DNA of 64,000 nucleotides from Magnolia sinica (Eukaryota > Streptophyta > Magnoliopsida > Magnoliales > Magnoliaceae). Below the pieces are notes generated by a model. It saw nothing but the letters and a program-made list of their open reading frames with translations. It was not told the origin of the DNA and ran no database searches. The stretch lies in assembly GCF_029962835.1 (NCBI RefSeq), contig NC_080584.1, forward strand, positions 79,698,862 to 79,762,861. The letters are read 5' to 3'. A program made the translations under genes and the position numbers. Shown here piece by piece: positions 23,754 through 35,559 of this stretch (positions within the stretch are counted from its first letter, which is position 1; every line of letters begins with the position of its first letter).

Positions 23754-23960
23754 TTTTTTTTTTTTTTTCAAAAGGAGGGCCTTGCCCCGTAACCTTTGTT
23801 AATAAGAACAGATTATGTACAATCTATACTTTCGGACGGGCACCACAAAATCAGACCTCACCTATCATATCAGCTAAACAGAATAAACCGAAAATGAGTG
23901 TGAAACTCAGAAAAAAAACAGGGCCATCTAGCAAACCAACTACAAGGATCCTATCCTGAC
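23754..23960 (-). mobile_element. LINE 3'-UTR fragment (poly-T start on plus strand)
   Basis: A T run (about 23754-23770) followed by AAAAGGAGGGCCTTGCCCC and, after about 55 bp, 'ctttcggacgggc'. The spacing and the 'TTCGGgagGGC'-type string resemble the 3' ends of the LINE derivatives at 56269 and 59298 (both minus strand). Only about 200 bp long, with no RNase H region. A target duplication was not found. Confidence 0.5.
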
Positions 23961-25130
23961 ACCACCTCTCCTCGTTGGAAATAATGACAATTAATTTTCT
24001 TTTGTGAGTTTCAAAAGTTGATGTGAAACTTATTCTTGTATTTTCCCTTTACTCAGCTCTTCTTCAGCTTAGATTGGATGGCAAATAAACATTACAAAAC
24101 GTTATAATATGCCTTGGGAAGTTTTTAATGGTAGAGCCTTCAATCGCCTCTGTTTCTGTGTTGTGGTCCATTTCAGATTTGAATTTACTTAATTTCTGGG
24201 TTCACAACCTAAAATGGGCTGCAAAACGGATGGATGGTGTGTATATACAGTACATTTTCAAGGTGGCCCCACTGTCAGGGTAAAACACCTAATCCGCTCC
24301 CTTTAACTTTGAAAGTAGAATAACACCTATCGGCACGCCTGCTAAGGTAGCGAAAATATGCTGGTGGCCACTGTACATGTCGCATGTAAGTAATTTGATC
24401 TGAACTGTCCAAATCGCTGGGCCCATTTGGATATTTCACAACCCAAAAATTTCACTGAATGGGTGCACCTAATAATTGTCCAGTTACCTTTTGCCCACTG
24501 AACGGTTAAAATGAAAAAGTTCAAGATCGAAATTCTACCATGATCATGAGTTGGAACTGCCCAATCAGGTGCATCCGATTGCACAGAGAAAGAAAAAAAG
24601 AAAAGAAGAGAACGACAGAAACAATCTACGTCTGCTTTTTTATTTTTTTATTTTTTTATCACTTTTTCTTTTGTGAACTGCCCAAGGAGTTGTAGCCTCG
24701 ACTGATCCCTGGAGGGTACGCAAAGTACGTACGGATATTCAATTTCTTCGAGTTGAACATGGCTGATTGATCCGGACCATTGGTGTGTTGGACCTCGTTC
24801 TGAATGGACCATGTCATAAGAAATTTTCCATAGGCCAGTTCCAAAATTTCAAATTTCTGGCTTCACATAAAAGGTTGGTGATAAATAGAACAACAGTCCA
24901 AATTCAATTGAGGAAATTGCTTTTCTCATGCATATGGCTCAGTGTAATCTTCTAAAGGTCACTTGCCCTTCCCAAGCATCTGATTCCTCTTCTTTAAGTT
25001 CCTGGTGTTTTTCTTCCGGATCAGGTAAGGCATGAGAAGAACTTTTTCTACTAGTTCTTACTTTTCTTTTCTTTTTCTTTTTTTAATTTTTTTTTTATTC
25101 TTTTTAAATATAGGAGAGCTTTTCTTTGGG
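23961..25130. other. Gene-free stretch
   Basis: MITE-style strings at about 24060-24290 (continuing those before the LINE fragment, so that element was probably interrupted by it) and T-rich runs at about 24640-24660 and 25065-25105. No gene. Confidence 0.4.
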
Positions 25131-25302
25131 GTGTCACATGCAACTAGTTTGACCGTAGTCTAAATAGAGAATAGTTGCGGCCTAGTTAGCTGTACCGCAT
25201 CTCACCTTTACAAAAAGGTTAGCCCTATGGTGAAGATTGCTGAGCACAAAAATTAGGACGATCCACTCATCAAATGGGCTGTACATGTACTTTTATAAGA
25301 TC

Positions 25303-25627
25303 CTTACCTCTCTACGGTTTTCTACACGATGGCTCACATGATGAGTGCATCACCTGATTTTCTAAGCAGGGCCAACGTTTTGGATGGGTTGGATGTTGTA
25401 CACACTTCACACATTGTTTTTGTTGTAACGAAACTTACTGTGCAAAGATATGTTTGGGTGGCTCATTGACTTGCTACTAAAAGTGCCAGGTGAAATAAAC
25501 ACCATGGGGGCCACACATACAAAACAATGGTCAGAGTTCCTTCCCCATTGTTCTCCGTGATGTGGCCCACCTGAGTCTTGTATCTGCTCCCCAATGTTCT
25601 AGAACGGAGGACAGAATATAATAGATG

Positions 25628-25670
<43 letters not shown>

Positions 25671-25994
25671 TTACCTCTCTACGGTTTTCTACATGGTGGC
25701 TCACATGATGAGTGTATCACCTGATTTTCAAAGCAGGGCCAACGTTTTGGATGGGTTGGATGTTGTACACACTTCACACATTGTGTTTGTTGTAACGAAA
25801 CTTACCGTGCAAAAATATGTTTGGGTGGCTCATTGACTTGCTGCTAAAAGTGCCAGGTGAAATAAACACCATGGGGGCCACACATACAAAACAATGGTCA
25901 GAGTTCCTTCCCCATTGTTCTCCGTGATGTGGCCCACCTGAGTCTTGTATCTGCTCCCCAATGTTCTAGAACAGAGGATAGAATATAATAGACG

Positions 25995-26062
<68 letters not shown>
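25303..26062. repeat. Direct tandem duplication of about 367 bp, each copy ending in a (TA)n tract
   Basis: Copy 1 is 25303-25669 and copy 2 is 25670-26062. Both start CTTACCTCTCTACGGTTTTC and run almost identically to GAGTTTATATATA. The TA tracts differ in length (about 25632-25669 against 25999-26062). The few differences point to a recent duplication. The duplicated segment is the upstream part of the promoter-leader module family. Confidence 0.92.
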
Positions 26063-26068
<6 letters not shown>

Positions 26069-26199
26069 GATGGTCCCATAATCTTGAGTGGTTTACATGC
26101 TGCATTGGATTCTGTCTGTCGCGTGGGCCAAATTCTACAAAAGAGTTCCTGTTTTGTAATAGTTTAACTTGTATTTATGCAGACTGGCCTAGTTCGGTT

Positions 26200-26295
26200 C
26201 CCAGGGCATCAAAGAATGGGACCCACCTGAATTGGCATACTTAGTGGCTTTTAGATGCACTTCCATCTAAATATATAACTTGTTTTCCTACAGGC
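26200..26295 (+). promoter_or_regulatory. Degenerate promoter-leader module remnant
   Basis: 'GAATGGGACCCACCTGA', 'ggcatacttagtggc' and a TATA-like AAATATATAAC (about 26268-26279) align with modules B-D, but the leader and donor are not recognisable. Confidence 0.35.
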
Positions 26296-27900
26296 CTAAG
26301 TAGAATGTGGAGGCATGCTGTTTCTCTTCTCAGACATCTATTTACAGCCTACAAAGAGTTGGGATTTTCCATTCATAGATAGGCCCGGCACACTAATATT
26401 CTGAATAGATGAACTATGACCTCCTCAAAATCGGCTAATCCATGAGGATTTTGTTAGTATGGTGTGCCATGACATGTCAGTAATGATAATTATGATCATG
26501 TACATGCACGTTTGCCATGAAAAGTTACTAATGATGGTTATGAAAATCTATATGTACATAGATGATTATGTTTATAGGTAATAGCTATTATCATGTACAT
26601 AAATGTATTGGGGCCATGTGGAAACAATATCAATTTAAAATTAAATAATAAGAGATCAAATAAACCAATCAAAGAGAGAACACAAGATTTTACATGTAAA
26701 AACCCTCATGGAAAAAATTACGGTAAAAAGTGACAATGAATATATTATATTAAAAAATGTTATAAGACAGAAAATCTTACTGTTTTGAGAATTAGCTTAA
26801 AAAATTATACAAAGCCCTAACTTTGCTCTCCAATTTTCTCACAAAAGCCCTAAACACATTCTCTATTCCTTAATCCCTTATTACAAACTCTTAAATAGAG
26901 TTAAAACTGTATTAGGAAACAAAAAGCGTAATTTTACAAAATTGTGTAAGTTGATCAATGGGAGTGAGCTTGGTTAATTTAATTTATTATTATTTGATTT
27001 TAACTGAGGGTTGCTTCTTCACATACCTCCAATAAGATGATCACATGTATTTGGTTTTACCTCATGCACCATAATTAAATTTGTGAAAAGCCCCAATTAT
27101 CTTTGATTTTCTAAGTTATTTGGTCGAATTACGAAAATTCAATTTTGCCACAATGGCCCCTAACTAATGGATAGTTGTATTTCATGGATTTCGTTACCCT
27201 AAATTTTATAACCACAATAGCAAAATTGGCATACTTGTGAAAAGTTGCTAGCAATACTTTCTTCCAAGAAAGTGCTCTATCAATCAATAGCACATGAAGC
27301 CATACACGTCTTGACATGGGCATATAGATGTAAGATATTTGGATGTAAGTGATCCTTCGGTTTTTCTGCATTTGATAATGAGAAAAACTATTGGATGGGT
27401 CGTATCCACTTTTGTAATCAATGGAATCCATCGAAACTATGGAAGAAAAAAAAGATCCTAATTACAAAAAAATAAAAATAAAAATAAAAATTGAACCGCA
27501 TAACAAAACCTATCTAGCTCAGTTGATCGATCGACTGAAGTGTTCGATTGATCAAACATGCCAAATTTTGTCTAGAAAACAAGTTTGGAAAATTGTGTTG
27601 AGTTTCAATTGAATTGATGATCAGATTTGATCGATTGGGGCTCTCCTCAAGCGATCTCAATCAATTAAGGGTTTCTAATTGAGAGTGACCAAAACACTCC
27701 AGTGACTAGACTAATTTAATTCGAACAAGCTCAATCTATCAACGAGCAGGGTTCCATCGATTAAAGGTGGCCAATAGTGTCAAGAGACTTAAGAAACTAA
27801 ATTCGAATTTTCATCGATCTATGATTGAGTGATTGGGAGATCAATCAAGGACCCTCGGGCTGTCTTGATCAATCGACTACATCGATCAATAGTCTCTGTA
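26296..27900. other. Gene-free AT-rich stretch
   Basis: A phrase like 'tttacatgtaaaaaccctcatgg' (about 26690-26715) is reminiscent of plant copia LTR text, but no ends were found. Repeated 'gatcgatcgactg' style sequence at 27520-27900. No gene supported. Confidence 0.35.
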
Positions 27901-29500
27901 TTTTTCAAATTTTAAATTTAAAAATGTATTGTTGGGTCATCTTTCTTAAATCAAAGGTGGACCCCATTTGTTGGAATAATATGATTGAATTGTGGTATAC
28001 TAAATCATCTTAATATGAATTTGAAATATAATTTTCAAAGCGTTTGATTATTTGAAAGATTCAACCCTACTGTAAATAGATGAGTGAATCCTAACGTGTC
28101 GCATATATGTACGGTTAAGATTGAAGATATGTTTGATACGATTGCCATGATTATCATGCTTGATTATCTATTGTGTTGTTGTGACAATATGCTAAGATAA
28201 TTCTTTTGTATTGATTCATACTTAAATGACTGTAAATGTGAATTAAATACATGGATGTATAAACCATTGCGATCATTAAACAATTATTTCCTCTTGAACA
28301 AGAGATTTATATATTCACTAAATACGTCGATACGTAGACATTGAGCATGCATTACATGCATCCATTGTAACTTCATGCACACCTTGTGCCTGAGTTCCTA
28401 GGATCTCCTTGAATGGTAATGCCTGGTAGATTCATTATCATATGCCCACAATAGTGGAAGTCTACTCACAAAGTAGACATATGATTACTCATGCCTACCT
28501 AGGTGGATGTTTGATGGGTACAAGTTATTCATGCTTACTTATGGTAGATGTTTGACGGCTAAAGGTTACTCATGCCTACATACGGTGGATATCTGAAGGG
28601 TACAATTTTTGAGTTGACGAATATCCAACCAAAGCAAGTGAACGATCATCTCACTCGACATGCATCTCATGCAATCTTTGCATCTATGCTCATACTACAT
28701 ACATAATATTTGAGTTTAATTGTGTCATCTTATATTGTGTTATGTATGAACGATGTTGAGTTGACTCAGTAGCTTGGTCAGCTAATGTTGTGCATTAACA
28801 ACCATACAGAGGCGGACGATATAGGACGACCTAATCAGGTATTGAAAAATAAGGTCAAGTTGGTGGATACAACTCAAGACCAATGATCGTATTTGGCAGA
28901 AGACGAGTTTGTTGCATTAGATGACTGAATTGATTTTGAGATTGATTTTAGGAATTTTAGTATCCATTTATTCTAACTGCAGCTAGTTGATTAAAATTGA
29001 AAATTTTTTTAGTTATAACTTTGTTAGACGATGATTAATTATTTTAATTGAATAAAATGGGTAGATTTATATCAGTTTTGATAATTTATTTTATAAATGC
29101 ATGAGATTGTTATAGATAAATTGTTATGAAATAAAGTGAAAATAGTAGGATGTATGAATGTTAATGTGATGATGCTTTAGAATATATGTAATTGTACCTC
29201 TTAATTAATGTAAGATAGATGGATTTATGTAAACTTAGTGCATGAGTCATGGACTGTAAGTCGAGTCTGAGGGTGCATACTCTATATCCGAAGTGTGGGA
29301 CGAGACATGGGAGGTTCTAGTTCCATTGCTATGGATGTGGAAGCAGATTGGTGGTAGTTGTCTTGCTTGGTTTTTGGTGCCCTACTCTCCTTATTTTGTT
29401 TTCCGTGTGTGTGTGTGTGAATGATAGTGTATATATTTTTTTGATATTGTATATGATAGGTAAGGTCTATTATTTTTGTAGAGCTTGCCTAAAAGTTGTA
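27901..29500. other. LTR-retroelement-like sequence, family uncertain
   Basis: Long AT-rich non-coding stretch whose phrases ('gttgagttgactcagtagcttggtcag', 'gcagaagacgagtttgttgcattag', 'ggacgagacatgggaggttc') are in the style of long Ty3/gypsy LTRs. No termini or target duplications were identified. A fossil if correct. Confidence 0.3.
28486..28607. repeat. Tandem repeat, about 41-bp unit x3
   Basis: Units begin TACTCATGCCTACCTAGGTG, TATTCATGCTTACTTATGGT and TACTCATGCCTACATACGGT, at 28486, 28526 and 28567. Confidence 0.85.
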
Positions 29501-29909
29501 AAGTATTTTTTTTTTATCTGAGCGTGACAAAGTTACAGGTGGTATGCTCCTATCTTTCTCCAGAAGGGAAAGGGGCATACATTCTTTGATATTCTATATA
29601 AAAATCAGATAATTTTCTCATTATGTGGGCCACAACATACAAAATACCTCACAATTAGAAACTTCTTTTTAACCATTAATTTATTTTGATATGATGTGGC
29701 CCGCCTAAGCTGTGAAATAGGTTCTTTTTTTTCTCTTCTTTTGTTTTTTTCTTTTCTTTTTCAAAAGATCAGAAAAGTATTATCACTTGATTAAAAAGCT
29801 CAAATCTCACATACGTGTTTTATTGCTGGTGTCAATAGTCCAAATTGTAGAAAACTGCCCTTTGCACCGAAGAAAGATGGAGGTGATCACCTTGGGCGAA
29901 GTGAGTCTC

Positions 29910-29912
<3 letters not shown>

Positions 29913-29949
<37 letters not shown>
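29913..29949. repeat. (TA)n microsatellite
   Basis: About 18 TA units. No inverted-repeat element was recognised next to it. Confidence 0.93.
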
Positions 29950-29952
<3 letters not shown>

Positions 29953-30179
29953 CTTTGGCCAAAGATCATTTAATTATTTGATGTTCTGGTAAACTAGTCA
30001 GTCACTCGAGCACACAAGGACCCGCATCTGATTTTCCTTTCTTCAGTCGGTGACATGGTGCTTTTCCGCTATTGCAAGGGAAGCATCTCAGGAAGTTCTT
30101 TTCCTTGAGAGGTACTACATGCAACTTGTTGGAGTGCGCTCAAACTAGCATAAAATCACTCATTGTTATGAATGTATAA

Positions 30180-30744
30180 CATCCAAACTGTCCAAAAGGT
30201 TGGCCCGTGATGAAGGTTACCGAAGTACAAAAGCTATGAGAATCCATTTATCAACTAGAACACACATGTACTTCATATAAGATCCTTGGCTGTCCATTGT
30301 TTTCAACATGATGGACTACATGATGAGTGTATGGGTATGATCTTTACTGTAGGGCTGGTGTTTAGGACGTGTTGGATAATGTATACGACACCTTGCACTG
30401 GTTGTTTTACAATAACTTATTGTCTTAATTAAGAGGTATGAATGAGGCAGCTCATCTACTAAGTTCCAGGAGGCACAAGTTCATTCACCATGTGAGCCAG
30501 CTTTTACGAAAGAGCTTGTTTCAAACGTTTCCACCTACTTTTTTGTGGACCAGCCTGGTTCATGTCTTAGAGCATTAAAAGAATGAGACTGAGGTACCAT
30601 GCTTTAGTGGCATTCCCTCTATATATAGCTTGCTTCCCTCGGCCATCTAAGCACAAGAGAAGGCTGAATTTCATCTTTGCATACCCTTCTTTTTCATTTG
30701 TCTACTTTCTATCTTCTTTGCTCAGCCAAAACGCTTATTTCCTG
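30180..30744 (+). promoter_or_regulatory. Promoter-leader module B
   Basis: The upstream part ('aaaggttggcccgtgatgaaggtt...gttttcaacatgatgg') matches those at 14.7, 25.2 and 34.3 kb. TATA-like CTATATATAG at 30619-30628, then GCTTGCTTCCCTCGGCCATCTAAGCACAAG and a leader ending TTTCCTG|GTATGTTCTT (donor GT at 30745). No coding region follows that could be its gene body. Confidence 0.55.
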
Positions 30745-30998
30745 GTATGTTCTTCCTTTTCTTACACCTCTGAATTTACGCACAAATTTCTTCCTTCTTA
30801 CCGATTTCACAAGTTTTTATAAGGTATCCAACAAACAAGCCACAACATGTGCCAATGTGGCCCATGTGTGTGAGTTTGGAGCCATTGTTAGTTGGCTTCC
30901 CATGGTTTGGGTGAATAGATAAAAAATAAGGCTAGGCTAATTATCAGTTGGGCCGCTGTCCATAGAATAAATCATTCACTGAAAAATATGGTAAAGTT

Positions 30999-31088
30999 TT
31001 TTTTTTTTTTTCACACACGCAGACACACCCCACACACTCACGCTGGTGGAATTTCATCACCTATGGATGCTCGAACCCTTGACCGGGG
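30999..31088 (-). mobile_element. SINE-like insertion with perfect 16-bp target duplication
   Basis: The flanks AAAATATGGTAAAGTT at 30983-30998 and 31089-31104 are identical. The 90-bp body, read on the minus strand, starts CCCCGGTCAAGGGTTCGAGC (GGTTCGAGC resembles a pol III B box), passes through GTGAGTGTGTGG... and ends in a poly-A run. This fits a 5'-truncated tRNA-derived SINE with a GT-rich tail. A pol III A box is not seen. Confidence 0.8.
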
Positions 31089-31104
31089 AAAATATGGTAA
31101 AGTT

Positions 31105-34100
31105 ATTCTAAGACAACTACGTGCTTTAGTACCTCTCCCACATGTTGTACTTGCTAGATTTCTCAGACAAATCATTCACACGGAGGGGCCCTAGGGGATA
31201 GCTTGGATTTTCACACCAAGGTACCACATTTTCACGTGGCCCATAGATGAGAACCTCATATCCTTTGAATATCTTAATATGCCACTAATATTAGAATTTA
31301 ATTTTTATAATTAAAACCATCATTGTGAGAACCACAATTCAAGGATTTGGAATTTATAGTTTCCAGTTCAGCACATTTCAGAGGCCAGATACACTGCATT
31401 GTAGGTTGAGCTTAACCTATAACACAAATTTTGGCCCACAGTACTGATACATAAGCGACATCCTGTATATCCTGTGCACTCCCTCAGGTATTTCTTGGGT
31501 TCCGAAATCAAGCAGATAGAATACTCAGGTGGGCTACCCCACTGAATAGTTGAGATGGGGACACCCATCATTAAAAGCTTTCTACATTGTGTGGGGCCAT
31601 TGTGTTTTATACATATCAACGGGCTCATTCAGAAAATGTGTTACTAGGATGACAAGACATCCCAAAATTCCGGCCATCCAAAAGTCACTCAGAAACTTCT
31701 AATTCACATGTTGGTCAATTTAATGGTTAGATCTACTTCATTTTCACTTTTCTATGGGGGTAACCTTTCTTGACGTGATAGATTCTCTACACTGAGAATT
31801 GGCTTCTAACATAAGCTTTTTTGACAAATGTTATGGAGAATCCCACCTCATATTGTCAACTAGAGATTTTGGTAAGGATTAACAATAAGGATCGTTACAA
31901 AATGCTGTGTAATTTCCATCCTGGTGCCTACTTAAAAAATCTTTTCACTTAGGTACCTCATTAGTTCATGTATTTGTCATTGAGATTCCTTCTGTTAGAT
32001 TTGTTCTAAAAGATGTTAGACTGAGCTGCTGATTTTTTATTTTTATTTTAATCACAGGAATGCTTTCTAAGTAACTAATTTTAAATGCACCTTTTAATCA
32101 CTCGAATGCTTTCTAAGTATACGATAATTACACCTTTGACCATTTTCTTTACTGGGTGTGACGGGTAAAGCAGTTGAAACCTTGCAAAAGCTGGGGTGTA
32201 TATGTCTTTCTGATGTTAAATATGATTCTTGTTAAGGAACTCTGAGTTGAAGTTCTGTGCACATTTAGCTCTTGCAAAACCGTTTAGGTCATATCCATTA
32301 TACTCCTTTAAAAGTAAATAGATTTTTGAAGATATTTCTGGGTTAGAAAAAAATAAAATTTAATAGCAGGCAGTTATTAGGCGATAGCTCAAACCCTAAG
32401 CAAGTATATTGAAAAAAAAAATAAAAAAAAAAAAACTAAAATCACACTTACATAAAACAGAAAAAAAATAATAAATACAGTTAGAAACAAAGAAATCCAA
32501 CAGCTCAAGTTCAACGTAAATCAGTGGCCCACTGAATAAATGCACTGCTCCGATTTTTGCAGTGTTCCAGTTTAAAGTGCGCACAACATGACAAATTGAC
32601 TATATCATCACACGTGATCCATCTGATGGGGAATGGTAGCTTCTGTGTGGGGGCCACAATCTATCGTATCCTGATCTGAGCCCATATGCACCAAACGCAG
32701 ATTAGCAGCAAACCCGGATCCAGCCAACAAGAAACAGTGTTCATTGAACACCCATTATTAAAAACTTCCTAGGGTTCACTGTAATGTTTACTTGCTATTG
32801 CCCATACCGTCGCACAAGCCTAGATGAAGGGTTGTGTGGCCCACCTGAAATTTAAATCTTCTTTCATTCTTGGGACACAATAGCCTAAAATAAGATGGTA
32901 AAACAGATGGAAAGAACAGAAATACAATGCATACATTAAGGTGGGCCTTAAGGTTAAGGTCGCACCTACGTGGCTGGACCGGGGTGGCAGCTAATCCCTG
33001 TTCCACACGCACATCTGTGCGAGGCAGCAAAGTGCAGATTGGAAAGTAGTTTAGACATAAGGCGGTTCATCATTTTGTGCCAAGAAGGGAAAACACAATC
33101 CAGAACTTCGATGGCCCCTTAGAAGTTTTCAGTGGTTGACATGTTCATTCCCCACCTCTTTCTATAGTGTGGTCTGCTTGAGCTTTGGATCTGCCTCATT
33201 TTTGGCCCCATCACTTGAAATGATGTTGGAAAATTGATGGATAGTGTGGATATAACACATACATCACACTGGGCCAACAAAAATTGATGATGTTGTGTTA
33301 CATCTACACTATCCATCCATTTTGGGACATCATTTTTAGGTCCTGAGCAAACAACTGAGGCAGATCCAAAGCTCAATTGGACCACACCATAGAAATCAGT
33401 GGGGAATGATGGCCATTGCTGAAACCTTCTTAGAGCCCACCATAATGTTTGTTGGCCATTTAACCTATTCATAAAGTCACACAGACCTGAACGGACGGAA
33501 ACCATGAATCCAAAACTTCCATGGCCCTCAAGAAATTTTGAATGGCAGTCATTAATCCCAACTTCTTACTATGGTGTGGTCAACCTGAGCTTTCGATCTG
33601 CCTCATTTTGAGGCTCATGTCCTAAAATGATCTCAAGAACTGGATGAATTGTGTGGATATATCGGACATCATGGTGGAGAACACAGAACTTTGCCTTAAC
33701 ACAGATCGTTGTTCTCTCACGGTGCATCTATACCTCTCTGCCGAAATTAGGGCTGTCAATGGCCCAAGCTCGGACCTACTAAAATGAGAATTTTGAATAG
33801 ACCTGGGCCATCTGACCTACTAAAACAAGAATTTTGAATAGACCCGCCGCGATGGCCCAGCCCGAAATAGTTCAAAATTCGGGCGGAGACCAGCACCAGG
33901 CCTGGCCTGTTGCCAGCCATTACCGAAATACAGCTGCTCATTGAACTAAGGCCATTTGGCCTGATGAGTGTTGACCCACCATGATGTTTGTGAGAAATGC
34001 AACCGTTTGTTTTGGCAGCTTATGTAAGACATGGTATAAAAAATCACGTGGATAAAGTAGGCCTCAGGAAACAGGTGGAAAGAGAGCAATCTATCGTTCA

Positions 34101-34280
34101 AACTTTTTCCAGCTCCACTATGATGTTTACTTGCCATCCAAACTGTTCGTAATACAGTAAAACCATTTATACGGTCATAGCCTGATCCAAAGCTTCCGTG
34201 GCCTCACAGATGTTTCAATGGTGAGCATACAATCTCGGCTGCTTTCTATCGCGTGGCCCACTTGGGCCTTGGATTGCGTC
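31105..34280. other. Gene-free stretch with degraded MITEs
   Basis: MITE core strings recur at about 31490-31630, 32600-33060, 33110-33480 and 33480-33720 (for example 'gtggatataacacatacatcacactgggcc' facing 'ggccaacaaaaattgatgatg...ttacatctacactatccatcc' around 33245-33320, an inverted junction). A short inverted or duplicated piece 'aaaatgagaattttgaatagac' / 'aaaacaagaattttgaatagac' lies at 33780-33845. No gene. Confidence 0.45.
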
Positions 34281-34289
34281 AAGTCATTT

Positions 34290-34810
34290 TAATTCATGAG
34301 CCCAAAAATATATACGATCCTTAACTGTCTATGGTTTTCTACATGGTGAATGTATAGGTGTGATCATTACTGTGGGGGTGGGCGTTTAGGATGGTTTGGA
34401 TATTGTATATATACACTGGAAGTCTTGGACAGTAACTTATTTTGCTAAGAGGTATGAATGAGGCAGTTCATCTACTAAGTGCCACCTATGAATTATGAGG
34501 CAGTTCATCTACTAAGTGCCAGGTGGCACAATTTCATTCTCATGTGAACCAGATTTTACTGAAGAGTTACTGTTTCTAACATTTTTTACTAGCTTTTATG
34601 TGGACCGTTGTTGTTCATGTCTTAGGGCATTTAAAGAATGGGACCCACATGATGGACAGCGTAGATCTAACGACTGAGGTGTCATGCTTGGTGGAATCTA
34701 TATATAGCTTGCTTCCATTGGCCATCTAAACACAAAGAAGATTGTGTTTTCTTCCTTCAAAGCGTTGTTTGCACTGCCCCGCCCAGGAAGAAAAAAGTAT
34801 CAATTTCCTG
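34290..34810 (+). promoter_or_regulatory. Promoter-leader module C
   Basis: TATA-like CTATATATAG at 34698-34707, then GCTTGCTTCCATTGGCCATC and a leader ending TTTCCTG|GTATGTTCTTC (donor GT at 34811). The intron start matches module D ('aattaacatt', 'catctacatgcc/tactac', 'gccaaagt'). A short internal duplication of 'gaggcagttcatctactaagtgcca' lies at about 34461-34521. No gene body follows: a LINE starts about 750 bp downstream. Confidence 0.58.
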
Positions 34811-34811
34811 G

Positions 34812-35550
34812 TATGTTCTTCATTTTCTTACCCCTCTGATTTTTCTCTTCATTTTCTTACTGTTCTTCATTGTTTTCACACAACTTTCTTCTAATTAACA
34901 TTTTGGGGATTAGAAGCCTTAGAGTTTTTTTTTTTTTTTCTTGCCCAACTAGTCACAAGTCTGTATAAGGGGGCTCATCTACATGCCACTACACATGCCA
35001 AAGTAGCCCACGTGCAAGATTTTAGAGCCATCCGCTAGCTGGCTTCCCACTATTTAAATGGATGGGAACAAAATTAAGATAAGGCTAGTCTAATTATCAG
35101 GTGGTCCAAATCTGTGGCTACAAATATCAGGAAGGTTTTTCTAAGCCATGTGGTTGTTTTTAATACCTCTGCCACATGATGTATTTTTACGACACATATC
35201 AATCATGCTGAGGACCCAACTAATGGACGGCTTGGATCTTGCACCAACATGAACCACTGGCACATGTGGCGTGTAGGTGCTCAAGATTTGGTTCTATCAA
35301 CTTCTAATATGTTTTGAATATTTAAGTATTCCATTAATACTATAAATTTTAATTTTATATGATCAAACGTTGCTAAAGTCATAGTTATTATGGATCCCAG
35401 TTGGAGAGGTTTGAATTCATAATTAGCAATTTTCTACAATCAAAAGTTCTTAAATGTTAGGGTAGACTTAATTAATTCAATTTCCAAATTGTTAGATTAG
35501 CACATAGATGCTTTAGCTCCGCCCAGTTCAGCCCTATTCATATAGTGAAC
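34812..35550. other. Module C intron-like sequence, no gene
   Basis: Intron-like continuation of module C, T run at 34927-34941, then AT-rich sequence. No coding region. Confidence 0.4.
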
Positions 35551-35559
35551 AATCCAAAT

